Source: Streptomyces drozdowiczii (GTDB taxonomy: Bacteria > Actinomycetota > Actinomycetes > Streptomycetales > Streptomycetaceae). From it: 64,000 bases of DNA. Of this stretch, positions 52,301 to 60,677 are shown in pieces; within the stretch, counting starts at the first letter, position 1, and each line of letters opens with the position of its first letter. The translations under genes were made by a program, and so were the position numbers. Where the stretch lies: contig NZ_CP098740.1 of NCBI RefSeq assembly GCF_026167665.1, positions 3,162,001 through 3,226,000 on the forward strand, in the 5' to 3' direction. The notes under the pieces were generated by a model, which was given only the letters and a program-made list of their open reading frames with translations, did not search any database and was not told where the DNA came from.

Positions 52301-52320
52301 ACCAGGTTGTACAACCTGGT
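52301..52320. promoter_or_regulatory. Perfect 20-bp palindrome, likely operator of the divergent hydrolase-regulator pair
   Basis: ACCAGGTTGTACAACCTGGT is an exact inverted repeat. It lies 22 nt from ATG52279 (minus) and 28 nt from GTG52348 (plus), overlapping both likely promoters; the arm sequence recurs in part downstream (TGTATAACTGGGT). Confidence 0.75.
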
Positions 52321-52335
52321 TGTAAAGCCCGCGTG

Positions 52336-52341
52336 TATAAC
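52336..52341 (+). promoter_or_regulatory. -10 box, leaderless start of the HTH gene
   Basis: TATAAC, 6 nt, GTG52348. Confidence 0.4.
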
Positions 52342-52347
52342 TGGGTC

Positions 52348-52974
52348 GTGGCAGGCGATCAGAGGCAGAGACACGGCAGCAGCACCCCCGCACTCACCGA
52401 GGCGCAGGCCGCGCGCATGCTCGCCGGGATGAACGAGGTCATCCGCGCGGGCGAGGAGACGCGTCGGCTGCGCACCGAGATGATCAAGGTGCTCGCGGAC
52501 CTCGGCTGGACCCAGGAGCGCATCGCCCGCCTCACCGACATGAGCCAGCCCGCCGTCTCCAAGCAGGTGGTCAAGCACCGCGACGCCGGACCGCCCCGGC
52601 CTCTCGGCCTGGCGCTCGGCCAGGACGATCCCCCGTGGCTGGAGGGGCGGCTGTGGGCCGTGGCCGAGGACATCGCGGAGACGTACGGCTCCGCCGCGCA
52701 CTGCCGCCCCGCCGTCGACGCCCTCGCGCGCGGCCGGCAGCGCTTCACACCCGAGACCGTCGACGCGCTGCGCCGGCTCGTCGAGGAGGACCTGCGGCGG
52801 TACGAGGGCGAGTTGGCCGCGCACCGGGCCGCGTACGACGAGATCAGCCGCGCGCTCGACGTGCCGTCGCGGGCCGCCGGCACCCCGCCCGGCTCCGCTT
52901 CCGTACGCCGTACGCTCGCCCACCGCCTGCAACTCGACCGGCTGCAAGGCGAAGTGGCCGAGGACACCCCCTAG
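52348..52974 (+). CDS. Sigma-70 region-4-like / HTH DNA-binding protein
   Basis: 208-aa protein. An HTH lies at about 45-75 (RLRTEMIKVLADLGWTQERIARLTDMSQPAVSKQVVKH), with the recognition helix SQPAVSKQVV. The rest is helical and charged (RLWAVAEDIAETYGSAAHCRP; EEDLRRYEGELAAHRAAYDEIS) with no known ligand domain. GTG52348 is 6 nt after a -10 box, and the 20-bp palindrome just upstream suggests autoregulation together with the divergent hydrolase gene. The exact family is unclear. Confidence 0.7.
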   Translation: MAGDQRQRHGSSTPALTEAQAARMLAGMNEVIRAGEETRRLRTEMIKVLADLGWTQERIARLTDMSQPAVSKQVVKHRDAGPPRPLGLALGQDDPPWLEGRLWAVAEDIAETYGSAAHCRPAVDALARGRQRFTPETVDALRRLVEEDLRRYEGELAAHRAAYDEISRALDVPSRAAGTPPGSASVRRTLAHRLQLDRLQGEVAEDTP

Positions 52975-53057
52975 GCCCGTCGGCACGGCCTCGCCCGACG
53001 ACGCGTGGCGCCCTGGGAAGGCGTTCCTCCGCCGGTGGCACACGGGCTGACCCCGCC

Positions 53058-54311
53058 TCAGAACACGTCCGGGCACCACGCCCGCCGCGCCGCCCGGAAC
53101 ACCGGGTCCGCCTTCGCCGCCGCGCCCGGGGTCAGCTCATCGACCCGGCCCAGCGCCGCCAGCCGCAGGACCGATTCGTCACCGAGCCACAGCGTCCCCA
53201 GCTCCCGGACGTCCAGCGCCAGGTCCGCCGAGCGCGTCGTCGGCGCGCAGGTGGCGCCGTCCGGCGTGGCGTCCAGGTGGAAGCGGCCGGCCGCGTAACC
53301 CGCCGCGTCCCGGATCTCCAGCACCAGCGACCCGGGCACCGCGTACGTACGGGCCTCAAGGGCGCGTACGACGTCCAGGACGCGCACCCACAGGAAGTCC
53401 GCCTGCGTCACCACACGCGCCGCGCGCGGGTCCGGCAGCAGCAGCGGGAGCAGGTCGTCCGCCGGGCGGATGCCGGTACGGATGGTGGAGATCCAGTCCA
53501 CCGAGCACAGGAAGTGCCACAGCGCCCGCTCCGCCGCCGGGGTCACCGCGATCATGTCGCGCACCTTCGCCCCGTTCAGCGGCTGCTTCGCGTCGCCCCA
53601 GTTGTCGTCGGCGCGGTAGACCAGCATCCCGTCGACCGTGCCGTCCGCGCCCCGGTACACGGCGTAGAAGGGTTCGGTCCAGTGGTCCTGGGCGAAGACC
53701 CCCTCCCCCGTGCTCTTGTCCCACCAGCGGCCGTCCCGGCTCACGGCACCGTGCTGCCGGGCCCGCAGCCGGTCGTGCAGCGCGGGGCCCAGCTTCCGGA
53801 TCTCCGCGCCGTCCACCAGGTCGATCCGGCCACCGTCGCCGTCCGCCGGGACCCGGCGGTGCGGGTCGAGGCCCGTGCGGTGGACGTCGATCTCCCACAC
53901 GGTGGCCCCGGCCGCCGGGCCGAAGCCGTACCGCCCGTAGATCGGGTACTCGGCGGCGATCAGCGTCGCCGCCACGTCCCCGCCCTCCTTCGCCTCCGCC
54001 AGGTCGTCGGCCATCAGCCGCGTGAGCAGTCCGCGCCGGCGGTGCGTCGGCGAGACGGTGACGTTGGTGACCGCGTCGGTCGGCACCGTGGCACCGCCGA
54101 CCACCGTCAGCTCCTGCGCGAACGAACGGAACGTCGCCACGCACCGCCCCGCGTCGAACGCCCCGCGCGTACGCGAGAGGTCCATGTACGCCAGGCGCCC
54201 CGACACCTCCTCCTCCGGCGGGGTGGGCGGCCGGAGGAAGCCGGTGTTCAGGGCGCGCAGCCAGTCGGGGAACTCGGACGGGGTGACGGGGCGGATATCG
54301 AGGGCGTTCAT
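53058..54311 (-). CDS. Eis-like GNAT N-acetyltransferase
   Basis: 417-aa tripartite acetyltransferase like mycobacterial Eis: an N-terminal GNAT domain with [24 protein letters not shown] (acetyl-CoA loop RRRGLL) near residue 85-105 and [15 protein letters not shown] near 125; a second GNAT-like domain; and a C-terminal SCP2-like sterol-carrier domain ([22 protein letters not shown]). It ends in a Phe carboxylate (CPDVF), the position used in catalysis by Eis. Eis acetylates Lys or aminoglycoside amines; the substrate here is unknown. ATG54311 lies 7 nt after a -10 box. Confidence 0.85.
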   Translation of the reverse strand: MNALDIRPVTPSEFPDWLRALNTGFLRPPTPPEEEVSGRLAYMDLSRTRGAFDAGRCVATFRSFAQELTVVGGATVPTDAVTNVTVSPTHRRRGLLTRLMADDLAEAKEGGDVAATLIAAEYPIYGRYGFGPAAGATVWEIDVHRTGLDPHRRVPADGDGGRIDLVDGAEIRKLGPALHDRLRARQHGAVSRDGRWWDKSTGEGVFAQDHWTEPFYAVYRGADGTVDGMLVYRADDNWGDAKQPLNGAKVRDMIAVTPAAERALWHFLCSVDWISTIRTGIRPADDLLPLLLPDPRAARVVTQADFLWVRVLDVVRALEARTYAVPGSLVLEIRDAAGYAAGRFHLDATPDGATCAPTTRSADLALDVRELGTLWLGDESVLRLAALGRVDELTPGAAAKADPVFRAARRAWCPDVF

Positions 54312-54318
54312 GCGCCCC

Positions 54319-54324
54319 ACGCTA
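54319..54324 (-). promoter_or_regulatory. -10 box, leaderless start of the Eis-like gene
   Basis: TAGCGT on the minus strand, 7 nt, ATG54311. Confidence 0.45.
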
Positions 54325-54386
54325 GGCAGCGCGATACGGGATGTCGCCCGGTTTTGGCGCCCGCACGCGCGGGAAGAGCCGAGGGC

Positions 54387-55373
54387 TCAGAACGCCGCCC
54401 GGATCTCCCCCACCTCGGCCCCGCCGCCCAGCAGCGGCGCCCGGCCGATCCGCCCGACCACCGGCGCGTCGACCCCCAGCAGCCCCAGCGCGCGGGCCAG
54501 GACCGGGCCCAGTGCCCGGGTCGAGCCGTCGTCGATCTTGAAGGCCAGGGCCCGGCCGTCCGCCAGGGCCACCGCCTGCACGGCCTCCGCGCCCATCTTC
54601 GACAGGGTGCCGGGCACCTCGCGCATCAGCCAGGTGTCGGGACGCCGGGTGCCCGCCACGTACTCCGGGTGCGCGCGCATCGCGTCCGCCACCCGGCGCT
54701 CCGCCGTACCCGGCTCCGCCAGGACGAAACTACGGAACGCGCGCGCCAGGCCCACCAGCGAGACAGCCATCAGCGGCGCCCCGCAGCCGTCCGTACCGAC
54801 GGCGGCGACCTCCTCGCCCGCGGCCTCCTCCACGACCTGGTGCACCAACTGCTGGAGGGGGTGCGCCGGGTCCAGATAGCCGTCCATGTCCCAGCCCTTG
54901 TGCGCGCAGGCGGCGAGCATCGCCGCGTGCTTGCCGGAGCAGTTCATCGTGAGGCACTCGCGGACCTGGCCGGCGGCCAGATACGCCTCGGCCTCCACCG
55001 CGTCCAGCGGCAGGTCCGGCGGGGTCTGGAGGTCCTCGGGCGACAGCCCGTGCTCGGTGAGCATCTTGCGTACGAGATCGAGGTGGAAGCCCTCGCCGGA
55101 ATGGCTCGCGGCGGCCAGCGCCAGCCGCTCCCCCGACAGGTCGAGCCCGGCCCGCAGCACCGCCGCCGCCTGCATCGGCTTGTTCGAGGAACGCGGGAAG
55201 ACCGGCGCCGCCGGGTCGCCCAGGGACAGTTCCACGCTGCCGTCGGCGGCCAGCAGGACCAGCGAGCCCCGGTGGTGGCCCTCGGTGAAGCCGGACCGCA
55301 CGACCTCGGCCAGCACGGGCAGGCCGGGGGCCGGGTCGGATATGGCGGGGTTACGGGCTGCGCTGGAGGTCAT
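54387..55373 (-). CDS. L-asparaginase, thermolabile (type II-like, PF06089 family)
   Basis: 328-aa enzyme expected to hydrolyse L-asparagine. It belongs to the thermolabile Rhizobium-type asparaginase family, not the E. coli type: PVLAEVVRSGFTEGHHRGSLV at the start, FPRSSNKPMQAAAVLRAGLDLS near residue 60 (catalytic Ser-Lys), AAASHSGEGFHLDL near 90, MNCSGKHAAMLAACAHKGWD near 142 and VGTDGCGAPLMAVSL near 190. Full length. It lies downstream of rsiG on the same strand. Confidence 0.92.
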   Translation of the reverse strand: MTSSAARNPAISDPAPGLPVLAEVVRSGFTEGHHRGSLVLLAADGSVELSLGDPAAPVFPRSSNKPMQAAAVLRAGLDLSGERLALAAASHSGEGFHLDLVRKMLTEHGLSPEDLQTPPDLPLDAVEAEAYLAAGQVRECLTMNCSGKHAAMLAACAHKGWDMDGYLDPAHPLQQLVHQVVEEAAGEEVAAVGTDGCGAPLMAVSLVGLARAFRSFVLAEPGTAERRVADAMRAHPEYVAGTRRPDTWLMREVPGTLSKMGAEAVQAVALADGRALAFKIDDGSTRALGPVLARALGLLGVDAPVVGRIGRAPLLGGGAEVGEIRAAF

Positions 55374-55418
55374 GGTGGCCTTCCGGGGGCGGGCGGGACC
55401 GCCCCCGGAGGGATCACC

Positions 55419-56048
55419 TCAGGCGAGCAGGTCGTCTACTTGTGCTTCCCCGTCACGGTACCTGCGGGCGATCTCCGCGCCGCAACCGTCCGCCGTGCGC
55501 TGGAGCCGGTGCCTGCGCCGGGAGACCTGCTGCTCGTAGCGGACCAGCCGCCCCATCGCGGTGTGCAGCTCTTCGTCCGTCCGGGCGTCGAGGTCGGACA
55601 GCTCCACCTCGGCCAGCGTCTCGGCCGCCAGCTTGCGGTACTCGTCGCTGCGCGGCGTGGACAGCGTGACGTGCCGGGCGGACGAGCGCTGCGGGGACGG
55701 GGCGTCGGCGAGGATCTCCGACAGCCGGTCCACCACCGGCGACTCCGGGTCCCGGCGCCGCGCCAGCTCGGCCTTCAGGATGTCGATCCGCCCCTGCACC
55801 AGCCGCCGCACATAGCTGAGGTCGGCCTCGTCGCGCTGGGCGTCGCGGCGCAGCGCGCGCAGCTCCGGCAGGCGCAGGGCGGCCAGTTCGGCCCGGGTCC
55901 CGCCGTCGCCGGTGTCGTCGCCCTGCCCGGTCCGCTGTACGGGTGGGCGCATGGTGCTGATGCTCGTACCGTTGCCCGTGCTGCTGCTGACACCGGGGCG
56001 CGCGACCGGCACTGCGCCCGGGGACTGCCCGGTTCCATGCGTGCTCAT
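55419..56048 (-). CDS. rsiG: c-di-GMP-binding anti-sigma factor RsiG (for WhiG)
   Basis: 209-aa protein of helical hairpins that holds the sporulation sigma factor WhiG when loaded with cyclic di-GMP. The defining motif E(X)3S(X)2R(X)3Q(X)3D occurs twice without change: E74-S78-R81-Q85-D89 in [17 protein letters not shown], and E172-S176-R179-Q183-D187 in [17 protein letters not shown]. The first 50 residues are disordered. ATG56048 is chosen; ATG56060 would add four residues but follows a GAGGGG too closely. The diguanylate cyclase CdgB is encoded 46 kb away in the same window. Confidence 0.93.
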   Translation of the reverse strand: MSTHGTGQSPGAVPVARPGVSSSTGNGTSISTMRPPVQRTGQGDDTGDGGTRAELAALRLPELRALRRDAQRDEADLSYVRRLVQGRIDILKAELARRRDPESPVVDRLSEILADAPSPQRSSARHVTLSTPRSDEYRKLAAETLAEVELSDLDARTDEELHTAMGRLVRYEQQVSRRRHRLQRTADGCGAEIARRYRDGEAQVDDLLA

Positions 56049-56153
56049 GCTTGTGTCCATCCCCTCGACCCGGTGCGTCGGCGCACCGCCTCCCGAGCAT
56101 CGTGCCACCCCGAGGGGCCTTCTGAGGTTGCTCTGTACCCGTTCGGCCCAAGA

Positions 56154-56159
56154 TAGGTT
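56154..56159 (+). promoter_or_regulatory. -10 box, leaderless start of dtd
   Basis: TAGGTT, 7 nt, ATG56167, divergent from rsiG. Confidence 0.45.
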
Positions 56160-56166
56160 GGTCTGT

Positions 56167-56616
56167 ATGCGTGCAGTGGTACAGAGGGTGGATGGTGCGA
56201 GCGTCACGGTGGCGGACGCCGCGGACGGCGACGGCGGTTCCCGCGTCGTCGGGGAGATAACCGGCGAGGGCCTGTGTGTCCTGGTGGGGGTGACCCATGA
56301 GGACACCCCGGAGAAGGCGGCGCAGCTCGCCCGGAAGCTCTGGTCGGTCCGCATTCTGGAGGGCGAGAAGTCCTGCTCCGACGTGAATGCGCCGCTTCTG
56401 GTGATTTCGCAGTTCACCCTCTACGGGGACGCCCGGAAGGGCCGCCGCCCCACCTGGAACGCCGCCGCGCCCGGCGAGGTCGCCGAGCCCCTGGTGGACG
56501 AGGTGGTGGCGCAACTGCGGGCGCTCGGGGCGACGGTGGAGACGGGCCGGTTCGGGGCGGACATGCGCGTCTCGCTCACCAACCACGGCCCGTTCACCGT
56601 CATCGTCGAGGTCTGA
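56167..56616 (+). CDS. dtd: D-aminoacyl-tRNA deacylase
   Basis: 149-aa enzyme that removes D-amino acids from tRNA. The two active-site signatures of the dimer are present: [19 protein letters not shown] (SQxTL) near residue 78 and [12 protein letters not shown] (the cross-subunit Gly-Pro motif) at the C-terminus. [15 protein letters not shown] at the N-terminus is typical. It is leaderless and convergent with ygfZ 20 nt away. Confidence 0.95.
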   Translation: MRAVVQRVDGASVTVADAADGDGGSRVVGEITGEGLCVLVGVTHEDTPEKAAQLARKLWSVRILEGEKSCSDVNAPLLVISQFTLYGDARKGRRPTWNAAAPGEVAEPLVDEVVAQLRALGATVETGRFGADMRVSLTNHGPFTVIVEV

Positions 56617-56635
56617 ACCCCGCTCCCCGGCCCGT

Positions 56636-57601
56636 TTACGGCTCTACGACGGTCTCCTGGGCCGCCGCCGTGTCCCCGGCCAGCAGGTGGGCGTCGACCG
56701 CCACGTTCCGCTTCACCAGGGCGAGGGCGATCGGGCCCAGCTCGTGGTGGCGGGCGGACGTGGTGACGAAACCCAGCTGGCGCCCCTCCGGCCCGTCCGA
56801 CGCGAGCCGGACCGGGGTGCCGGGGCCCGGCAGGTGGACCTCGCTGCCGTCCAGGTGCAGGAAGACCAGGCGGCGCGGCGGCTTGCCCAGGTTGTGCACC
56901 CGGGCGACGGTCTCCTGACCCCGGTAGCAGCCCTTCTGGAGGTGCACGGCGACGCCGATCAGGCCCAGCTCGTGCGGGATGGTGCGGTGGTCGGTCTCGA
57001 AGCCGAGCCGCGGCCGGTGCGCCTCCACGCGCAGCGCCTCGTACGCCAGCACCCCGGCGACCGGGCCGTGCTCCGCCGCGTACGCCTCCAGCTCGGCGCG
57101 CGGCAGGAACAGGTCGCGGCCGTGCGGTGTCTCGCGTACGACGGCCCCGTCCGGGACCTCGGCGATCGAGCCGGCCGGGAGGTACACCACCGCGAAGTCC
57201 TCGGTGCGGTCGGCGACCTCCACCCGGTAGAAGAACTTCATCGACTCCAGGTAGGCGATGAGGTCGGCCTGCGTACCCGGTTCGACGTGCATCCACACCG
57301 TCTCGCCGTCGTCCACGAGATACAGGGCGTGTTCGATGTGGCCGTTCGCGCTGAGGATGAGCGCTTCGGTGGCTTGGCCCGGGGCCAGCTCGGTGACGTG
57401 CTGCGTGATCAGGAGGTGCAGCCAGGCCAGCCGGTCGCTGCCGGTGACGGCGACGACGCCGCGGTGCGAGAGGTCGACCAGGCCCGAACCGTCGGCGAGG
57501 GCGCGCTGCTCGCGGAACAGGTCGCCGTAGTGCGCGGCGACGCCTTCGTCGCGGCCCTCGGCGGGGACGGCGCCGGGCAGGGACAGCAGGGGGCTCTTCA
57601 T
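56636..57601 (-). CDS. ygfZ: YgfZ/GcvT-family folate-binding protein
   Basis: 321-aa protein related to glycine cleavage T-protein, needed in other bacteria for maturation or repair of some iron-sulfur enzymes. The family signature with the conserved Cys is HLQKGCYRGQETVAR near residue 225; the GcvT-like N-terminal part shows LVDLSHRGVVAVTGSDRLAWLH and the C-terminal barrel GRQLGFVTTSARHHELGPIALALV. ATG57601 lies 6 nt after a -10 box. It is downstream of nur on the same strand. Confidence 0.92.
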   Translation of the reverse strand: MKSPLLSLPGAVPAEGRDEGVAAHYGDLFREQRALADGSGLVDLSHRGVVAVTGSDRLAWLHLLITQHVTELAPGQATEALILSANGHIEHALYLVDDGETVWMHVEPGTQADLIAYLESMKFFYRVEVADRTEDFAVVYLPAGSIAEVPDGAVVRETPHGRDLFLPRAELEAYAAEHGPVAGVLAYEALRVEAHRPRLGFETDHRTIPHELGLIGVAVHLQKGCYRGQETVARVHNLGKPPRRLVFLHLDGSEVHLPGPGTPVRLASDGPEGRQLGFVTTSARHHELGPIALALVKRNVAVDAHLLAGDTAAAQETVVEP

Positions 57602-57607
57602 GCGACC

Positions 57608-57613
57608 AGCGTA
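57608..57613 (-). promoter_or_regulatory. -10 box, leaderless start of ygfZ
   Basis: TACGCT on the minus strand, 6 nt, ATG57601. Confidence 0.45.
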
Positions 57614-57669
57614 CGACTGGTTTTCGGGCCCCGGCGGCCCGGTGCCCGACGGTCCGGCCGCCCGGTGCC

Positions 57670-58140
57670 TCAGGCCCCGTCCGCCGGTGCCGGAGCGGCG
57701 GCGTCCGCGCCGTCCTCCGCCGCCTTCGCCGCGCAGTCGGCGCAGCGGCCGAAGATCGCGAAGTGCTTCATGTCCGTCTCGAACCCGAACGCGCCGCGCA
57801 GCTTCTCGGTGAACTCCGCGACCACGCTCACATCGGCCTCGATCACGTCCGCGCAGTCCCGGCACACCAGGTGGATGTGGTGGTGCCGGTCCGCCAGGTG
57901 GTACGTGGGAGCGCCGTGCCCCAGATGGGCGTGGCTGACCAGCTCCAGCTCCTCCAGGAGCTCCAGCGTCCGGTAGACCGTCGAGATGTTCACGCCCGAC
58001 GCGGTCCGGCGCACCTCGGAGAGGATGTCGTCGGGCGTCGCGTGTTCGAGCGTGTCGACGGCCTCCAGGACCAGCTGGCGCTGCGGGGTCAGCCGGTAAC
58101 CGCGCTTCCGGAGATCGGTCTTCCAGTCGGTGCTCACCAC
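57670..58140 (-). CDS. nur: Nickel-responsive Fur-family regulator Nur
   Basis: 156-aa Fur-family repressor. The winged helix (about 8-80: DLRKRGYRLTPQRQLVLEAVDTLEHATPDDIL, SGVNISTVYRTLELLEEL) is followed by the dimer/metal domain with APTYHLADRHHHIHLVCRDCADVIE; CxxC pairs lie in CRDC and CADC. The sequence is very close to what I recall of S. coelicolor Nur (SCO4180), which with nickel represses sodF and nickel uptake genes. It has an Ala/Asp-rich tail longer than usual. GTG58140 is 7 nt after a -10 box. Confidence 0.92.
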   Translation of the reverse strand: MVSTDWKTDLRKRGYRLTPQRQLVLEAVDTLEHATPDDILSEVRRTASGVNISTVYRTLELLEELELVSHAHLGHGAPTYHLADRHHHIHLVCRDCADVIEADVSVVAEFTEKLRGAFGFETDMKHFAIFGRCADCAAKAAEDGADAAAPAPADGA

Positions 58141-58147
58141 AGCCCCC

Positions 58148-58153
58148 AGTGTA
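58148..58153 (-). promoter_or_regulatory. -10 box, leaderless start of nur
   Basis: TACACT on the minus strand, 7 nt, GTG58140. Confidence 0.45.
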
Positions 58154-58188
58154 GGTCCGGGCGGACGGCGACTCGGCGGAACGGACGG

Positions 58189-58761
58189 CTACTTGAAGAA
58201 GGCGATCCCGTCGTCCGGCAGGTCGCCGAGGCTCTTGGCCATCGCCTCGACCTCCTCGGGCGTGACGGTCTTCTTCAGGTGCGCCGACATGTAAGGACGC
58301 AGCTCGACCTCGGGCGTCGCCTTCTCGCCGACCCACATCAGGTCGCTGTTCACATAGCCGTAGAGCCGCTTGCCACCGCTGTACGGGCCGGAGGCCGCGG
58401 TACGGGCCACCGCGTCGGTGACCAGGTCGATCTGCGGCTTCTTGTCGGCCAGCTCGCCGTACCAGATCTCGATGACGCCCTGGTCGCGGGCCATGACGAC
58501 CTCGACCTTGCGGTCCTTGTCGATGCGCCAGTAACCGGTCTCGGTCTCCAGCGGGCGGGCCTTGTTGCCATCGGCGTCGAGGACCCAGGAGTGCGAGGTG
58601 TACTCCAGGAAGTCACGGCCGTCGTGGCTGAAGGTGACCTCCTGACCGAAGTTGCACTTCTCGGCGCCCGGGAAGTCGGAGACTCCCGCGCCCACCCAGT
58701 TGCCCAGGAGGAAGGCCAGCGGGACGAGGTCCGGGTGGAGGTCGGACGGGATCTCGATCAT
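58189..58761 (-). CDS. Nitrobindin-family heme-binding beta-barrel protein (FABP-like)
   Basis: 190-aa soluble beta-barrel of the nitrobindin/THAP4-C family. The helix-cap signature LVPLAFLLGNWVGAGVSDFPG lies at the N-terminus; FGQEVTFSHDGRDFLEYTSHSWVLD and ETETGYWRIDKDRKVEVVMARDQGVIEIWYGE are barrel strands; the C-terminal strand PYMSAHLKKTVTP carries the only His near the usual heme ligand position. These proteins bind ferric heme and react with NO or peroxynitrite. It follows the 33-aa membrane peptide gene after 57 nt. Confidence 0.85.
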   Translation of the reverse strand: MIEIPSDLHPDLVPLAFLLGNWVGAGVSDFPGAEKCNFGQEVTFSHDGRDFLEYTSHSWVLDADGNKARPLETETGYWRIDKDRKVEVVMARDQGVIEIWYGELADKKPQIDLVTDAVARTAASGPYSGGKRLYGYVNSDLMWVGEKATPEVELRPYMSAHLKKTVTPEEVEAMAKSLGDLPDDGIAFFK

Positions 58762-58818
58762 GAGCGGCTCAGTCGATCTGTGAGGCGGGAGGCGGGAACG
58801 CCGGGAACGGGGAGGTGG

Positions 58819-58920
58819 TCAGCGCTGACCCTGGTACAGCTTCTTCACGGTCACGGCGGCGAAGGCGAGGACGCCGACGCAGACCAGGACCAGCAGGGCG
58901 GAGAAGAATGCCTCAAGCAC
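58819..58920 (-). CDS. 33-aa single-helix membrane peptide
   Basis: VLEAFFSALLVLVCVG, then VLAFAAVTVKKLYQGQR: one hydrophobic helix (about 5-24) and a short basic tail, so Lys/Arg should stay in the cytosol. GAGGAG lies 6 nt before GTG58920, a strong site. It is upstream of the nitrobindin gene on the same strand. Conserved small membrane peptides of this kind often modulate a partner protein; none is known here. Confidence 0.65.
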   Translation of the reverse strand: MLEAFFSALLVLVCVGVLAFAAVTVKKLYQGQR

Positions 58921-58965
58921 GGGGGGCTCCTCGGACGAGCGGTTTGGCGGCAGTACAGGGCAGTA

Positions 58966-59005
58966 CAGGACCGGGCCCCAGCCTAATAGGTGGGGCCCGG
59001 TCCTG
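58966..59005 (-). terminator. Hairpin terminator of the three-paralogue operon
   Basis: CAGGACCGGGCCCCA / TGGGGCCCGGTCCTG, a perfect 15-bp stem with a 10-nt loop, 15 nt beyond the stop at 59021. Confidence 0.85.
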
Positions 59006-59020
59006 CCGTTCCGGGGCCGG

Positions 59021-59895
59021 TCAGCCCAGGAGCTGGTTCTGGAGGATGAGCGTCTGGTGGAACGGCACGCCGGGCGTCCCGGCACCGCCCTTGCGGGACT
59101 GGACGACCACGGCGAGGGTGTCCCCCGCGATGACGAAGCCCGTCCGCACCTGCGCGGCGCCGTAGGGCTTCGGCTCGCTGAAGACGTACGAGGCCGTGGC
59201 CTCCACCTTCCCGCCGCCCTTCCAGCTCTCGTCGAGCTCCATCTCGTGCGCGCCGAGCATGTCGTCCCCGGCCGACGCCCCGATGAAGCGGTCGTCGCGG
59301 TACGCGTCGGCGTCGTCAGCCGAGCTGAACTGGAGCAGGTAGATCCGGTTCGACGTGCCGTCGGGCATGGTCCAGCCGCGTGCCGCGATGTGCCGCAGGG
59401 TGCCCTCGCGCAGGGTGTCGCCGATGCCGGCGCGCCCGCCCTCGGTGAACTCGGACGCGAACTGCTCGTTGCTGACCCAGCCGCCCTTGAGCTTCTTGTC
59501 CACCGTGGCCCCGGCCGGGGCGGGCAGCAGCAGCTCGCGCAGGTCGGCGTGGTGGATCTCGGACGGGTTGCCGTCGCTGTAGGGGCGCGGTTTGTCCGCC
59601 GGGAGCGCGGGAAGGGCGAGTGCCGGGTAGTCCCAGCGCCCGTCGTCCTCGGTGGCCAGACCGGGTACGTCGGTGCGCTCCATCGAGGTGATGCCGTACG
59701 CCGTTCCCGCCCCGGCCGCGCCGAAAACCAGCACGGCGGCGGTCCACCGCGCCACGGCCCGCAGCACCCGGCGCGGGGGCCGGGGCCCCTGCACCACGGG
59801 GGCCGGGGCAGGAGCGGCATGGGCGGGAGGTCCGGGGCCGGTGGCGCCGCCACGGGCTCCGGCCCGGTCGCGGGCGCGGCCGTCTGCTCGGTCAT
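59021..59895 (-). CDS. Membrane-anchored paralogue A of tandem trio, read-through needs one base
   Basis: About 291 aa once corrected. ATG59895 shares ATGA with the stop of paralogue B, so it is the likely start (MTEQTAAPATGPEPV, Pro-rich cytosolic part). The frame is lost near PLLPRPP; one extra G at 59798-59802 leads into VVQGPRPPRRVLRAVARW and a membrane helix (TAAVLVFGAAGAGTAYGI). The extracellular part has the trio features: LRELLLPAPAGATVDKKLKGGW, NRIYLLQFSSADDADAYRDD and ASYVFSEPKPYGAAQVRTGF. Family and function unknown. A terminator follows. Confidence 0.65.
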
Positions 59896-60677
59896 ACGTA
59901 CTCCCCCGGGGACGTGATGTGCTTCAGCTGGTCCTTCACCAGTTCGGCGACGGCCGACTTGCGGAACGGCTCGACGCCCGACGCCGAGAAGGTGACCATC
60001 ACCTCGCCCTCGTACGCCATGCAGAACATGCCCTCGATCCGCAGGTCGTCGTCCTTCGGGTCGAGGAAGCAGGAGGCGTTCTTCGGGTGGCCGGCGATCT
60101 TCGGGCCGTCGCGCAGGACGTCGATGCTGTCGAAGAGGTCGTGCCGGAAGGTGTAGAGGTCCCGGACGGCCTTCTTGTCCTTCATCCGGACCAGCTGGGT
60201 GTCGACGACCAGGTCGTTGTCGTGCGAGGCGTACGTGCGGACGGCCAGGCCCTGGATGTGGAGCTTGTCGATCCGCTTCTCGAACTCCCGCCGCTGCCGG
60301 CCCGACAGGCCGCGCCCGCCGTCCTTCATCTCGGCGGTGGCCGCAGCGCCGCTCAGCTCGGCGTCGTTGCCGTACGTGCCGGAGTCCGGGCCGAGCCGGT
60401 AGCCGGCCGGGACGGGCAGCAGCAGCTTGCTCAGCTCGGTGGTGGCCCGTCCCCGCTCCAGGTCCCCGGCGGGGTCCTTGGCCGGCTCGTGGGCGGGTTT
60501 CTGCCAGAGCCGGGTGGGAACGGCGCGGTCCGCGTCATCGACGGTGACCTTCGTGTACGCGGCTGCGCCGCCGACCGCGGCGAGCACCAGCACGACGGGG
60601 AGGGCCGCGAGGACCACCCGGCGCGCCCGGCCCTTGCTCACGGGAGCGGGCGCCTCGAAGGGATTGTCGTCGTTCAC
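59892..60677 (-). CDS. Membrane-anchored paralogue B of tandem trio
   Basis: 261-aa protein: short cytosolic start (NDDNPFEAPAPVSKGRARR), one membrane helix (VVLAALPVVLVLAAVGGAAAY, about 21-41) and an exported domain. It shares with A and C the TTELSKLLLPVPAGYRLGP segment after a proline-rich stalk. Later parts (DLVVDTQLVRMKDKKAVRDLY; CFLDPKDDDLRIEGMFCMAYEGEVMVTFSA) contain two Cys, a possible disulfide. Its GTG start overlaps the stop of C (GTGA) and its stop overlaps the start of A (ATGA). No known family recognised. Confidence 0.75.
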   Translation of the reverse strand: MNDDNPFEAPAPVSKGRARRVVLAALPVVLVLAAVGGAAAYTKVTVDDADRAVPTRLWQKPAHEPAKDPAGDLERGRATTELSKLLLPVPAGYRLGPDSGTYGNDAELSGAAATAEMKDGGRGLSGRQRREFEKRIDKLHIQGLAVRTYASHDNDLVVDTQLVRMKDKKAVRDLYTFRHDLFDSIDVLRDGPKIAGHPKNASCFLDPKDDDLRIEGMFCMAYEGEVMVTFSASGVEPFRKSAVAELVKDQLKHITSPGEYV

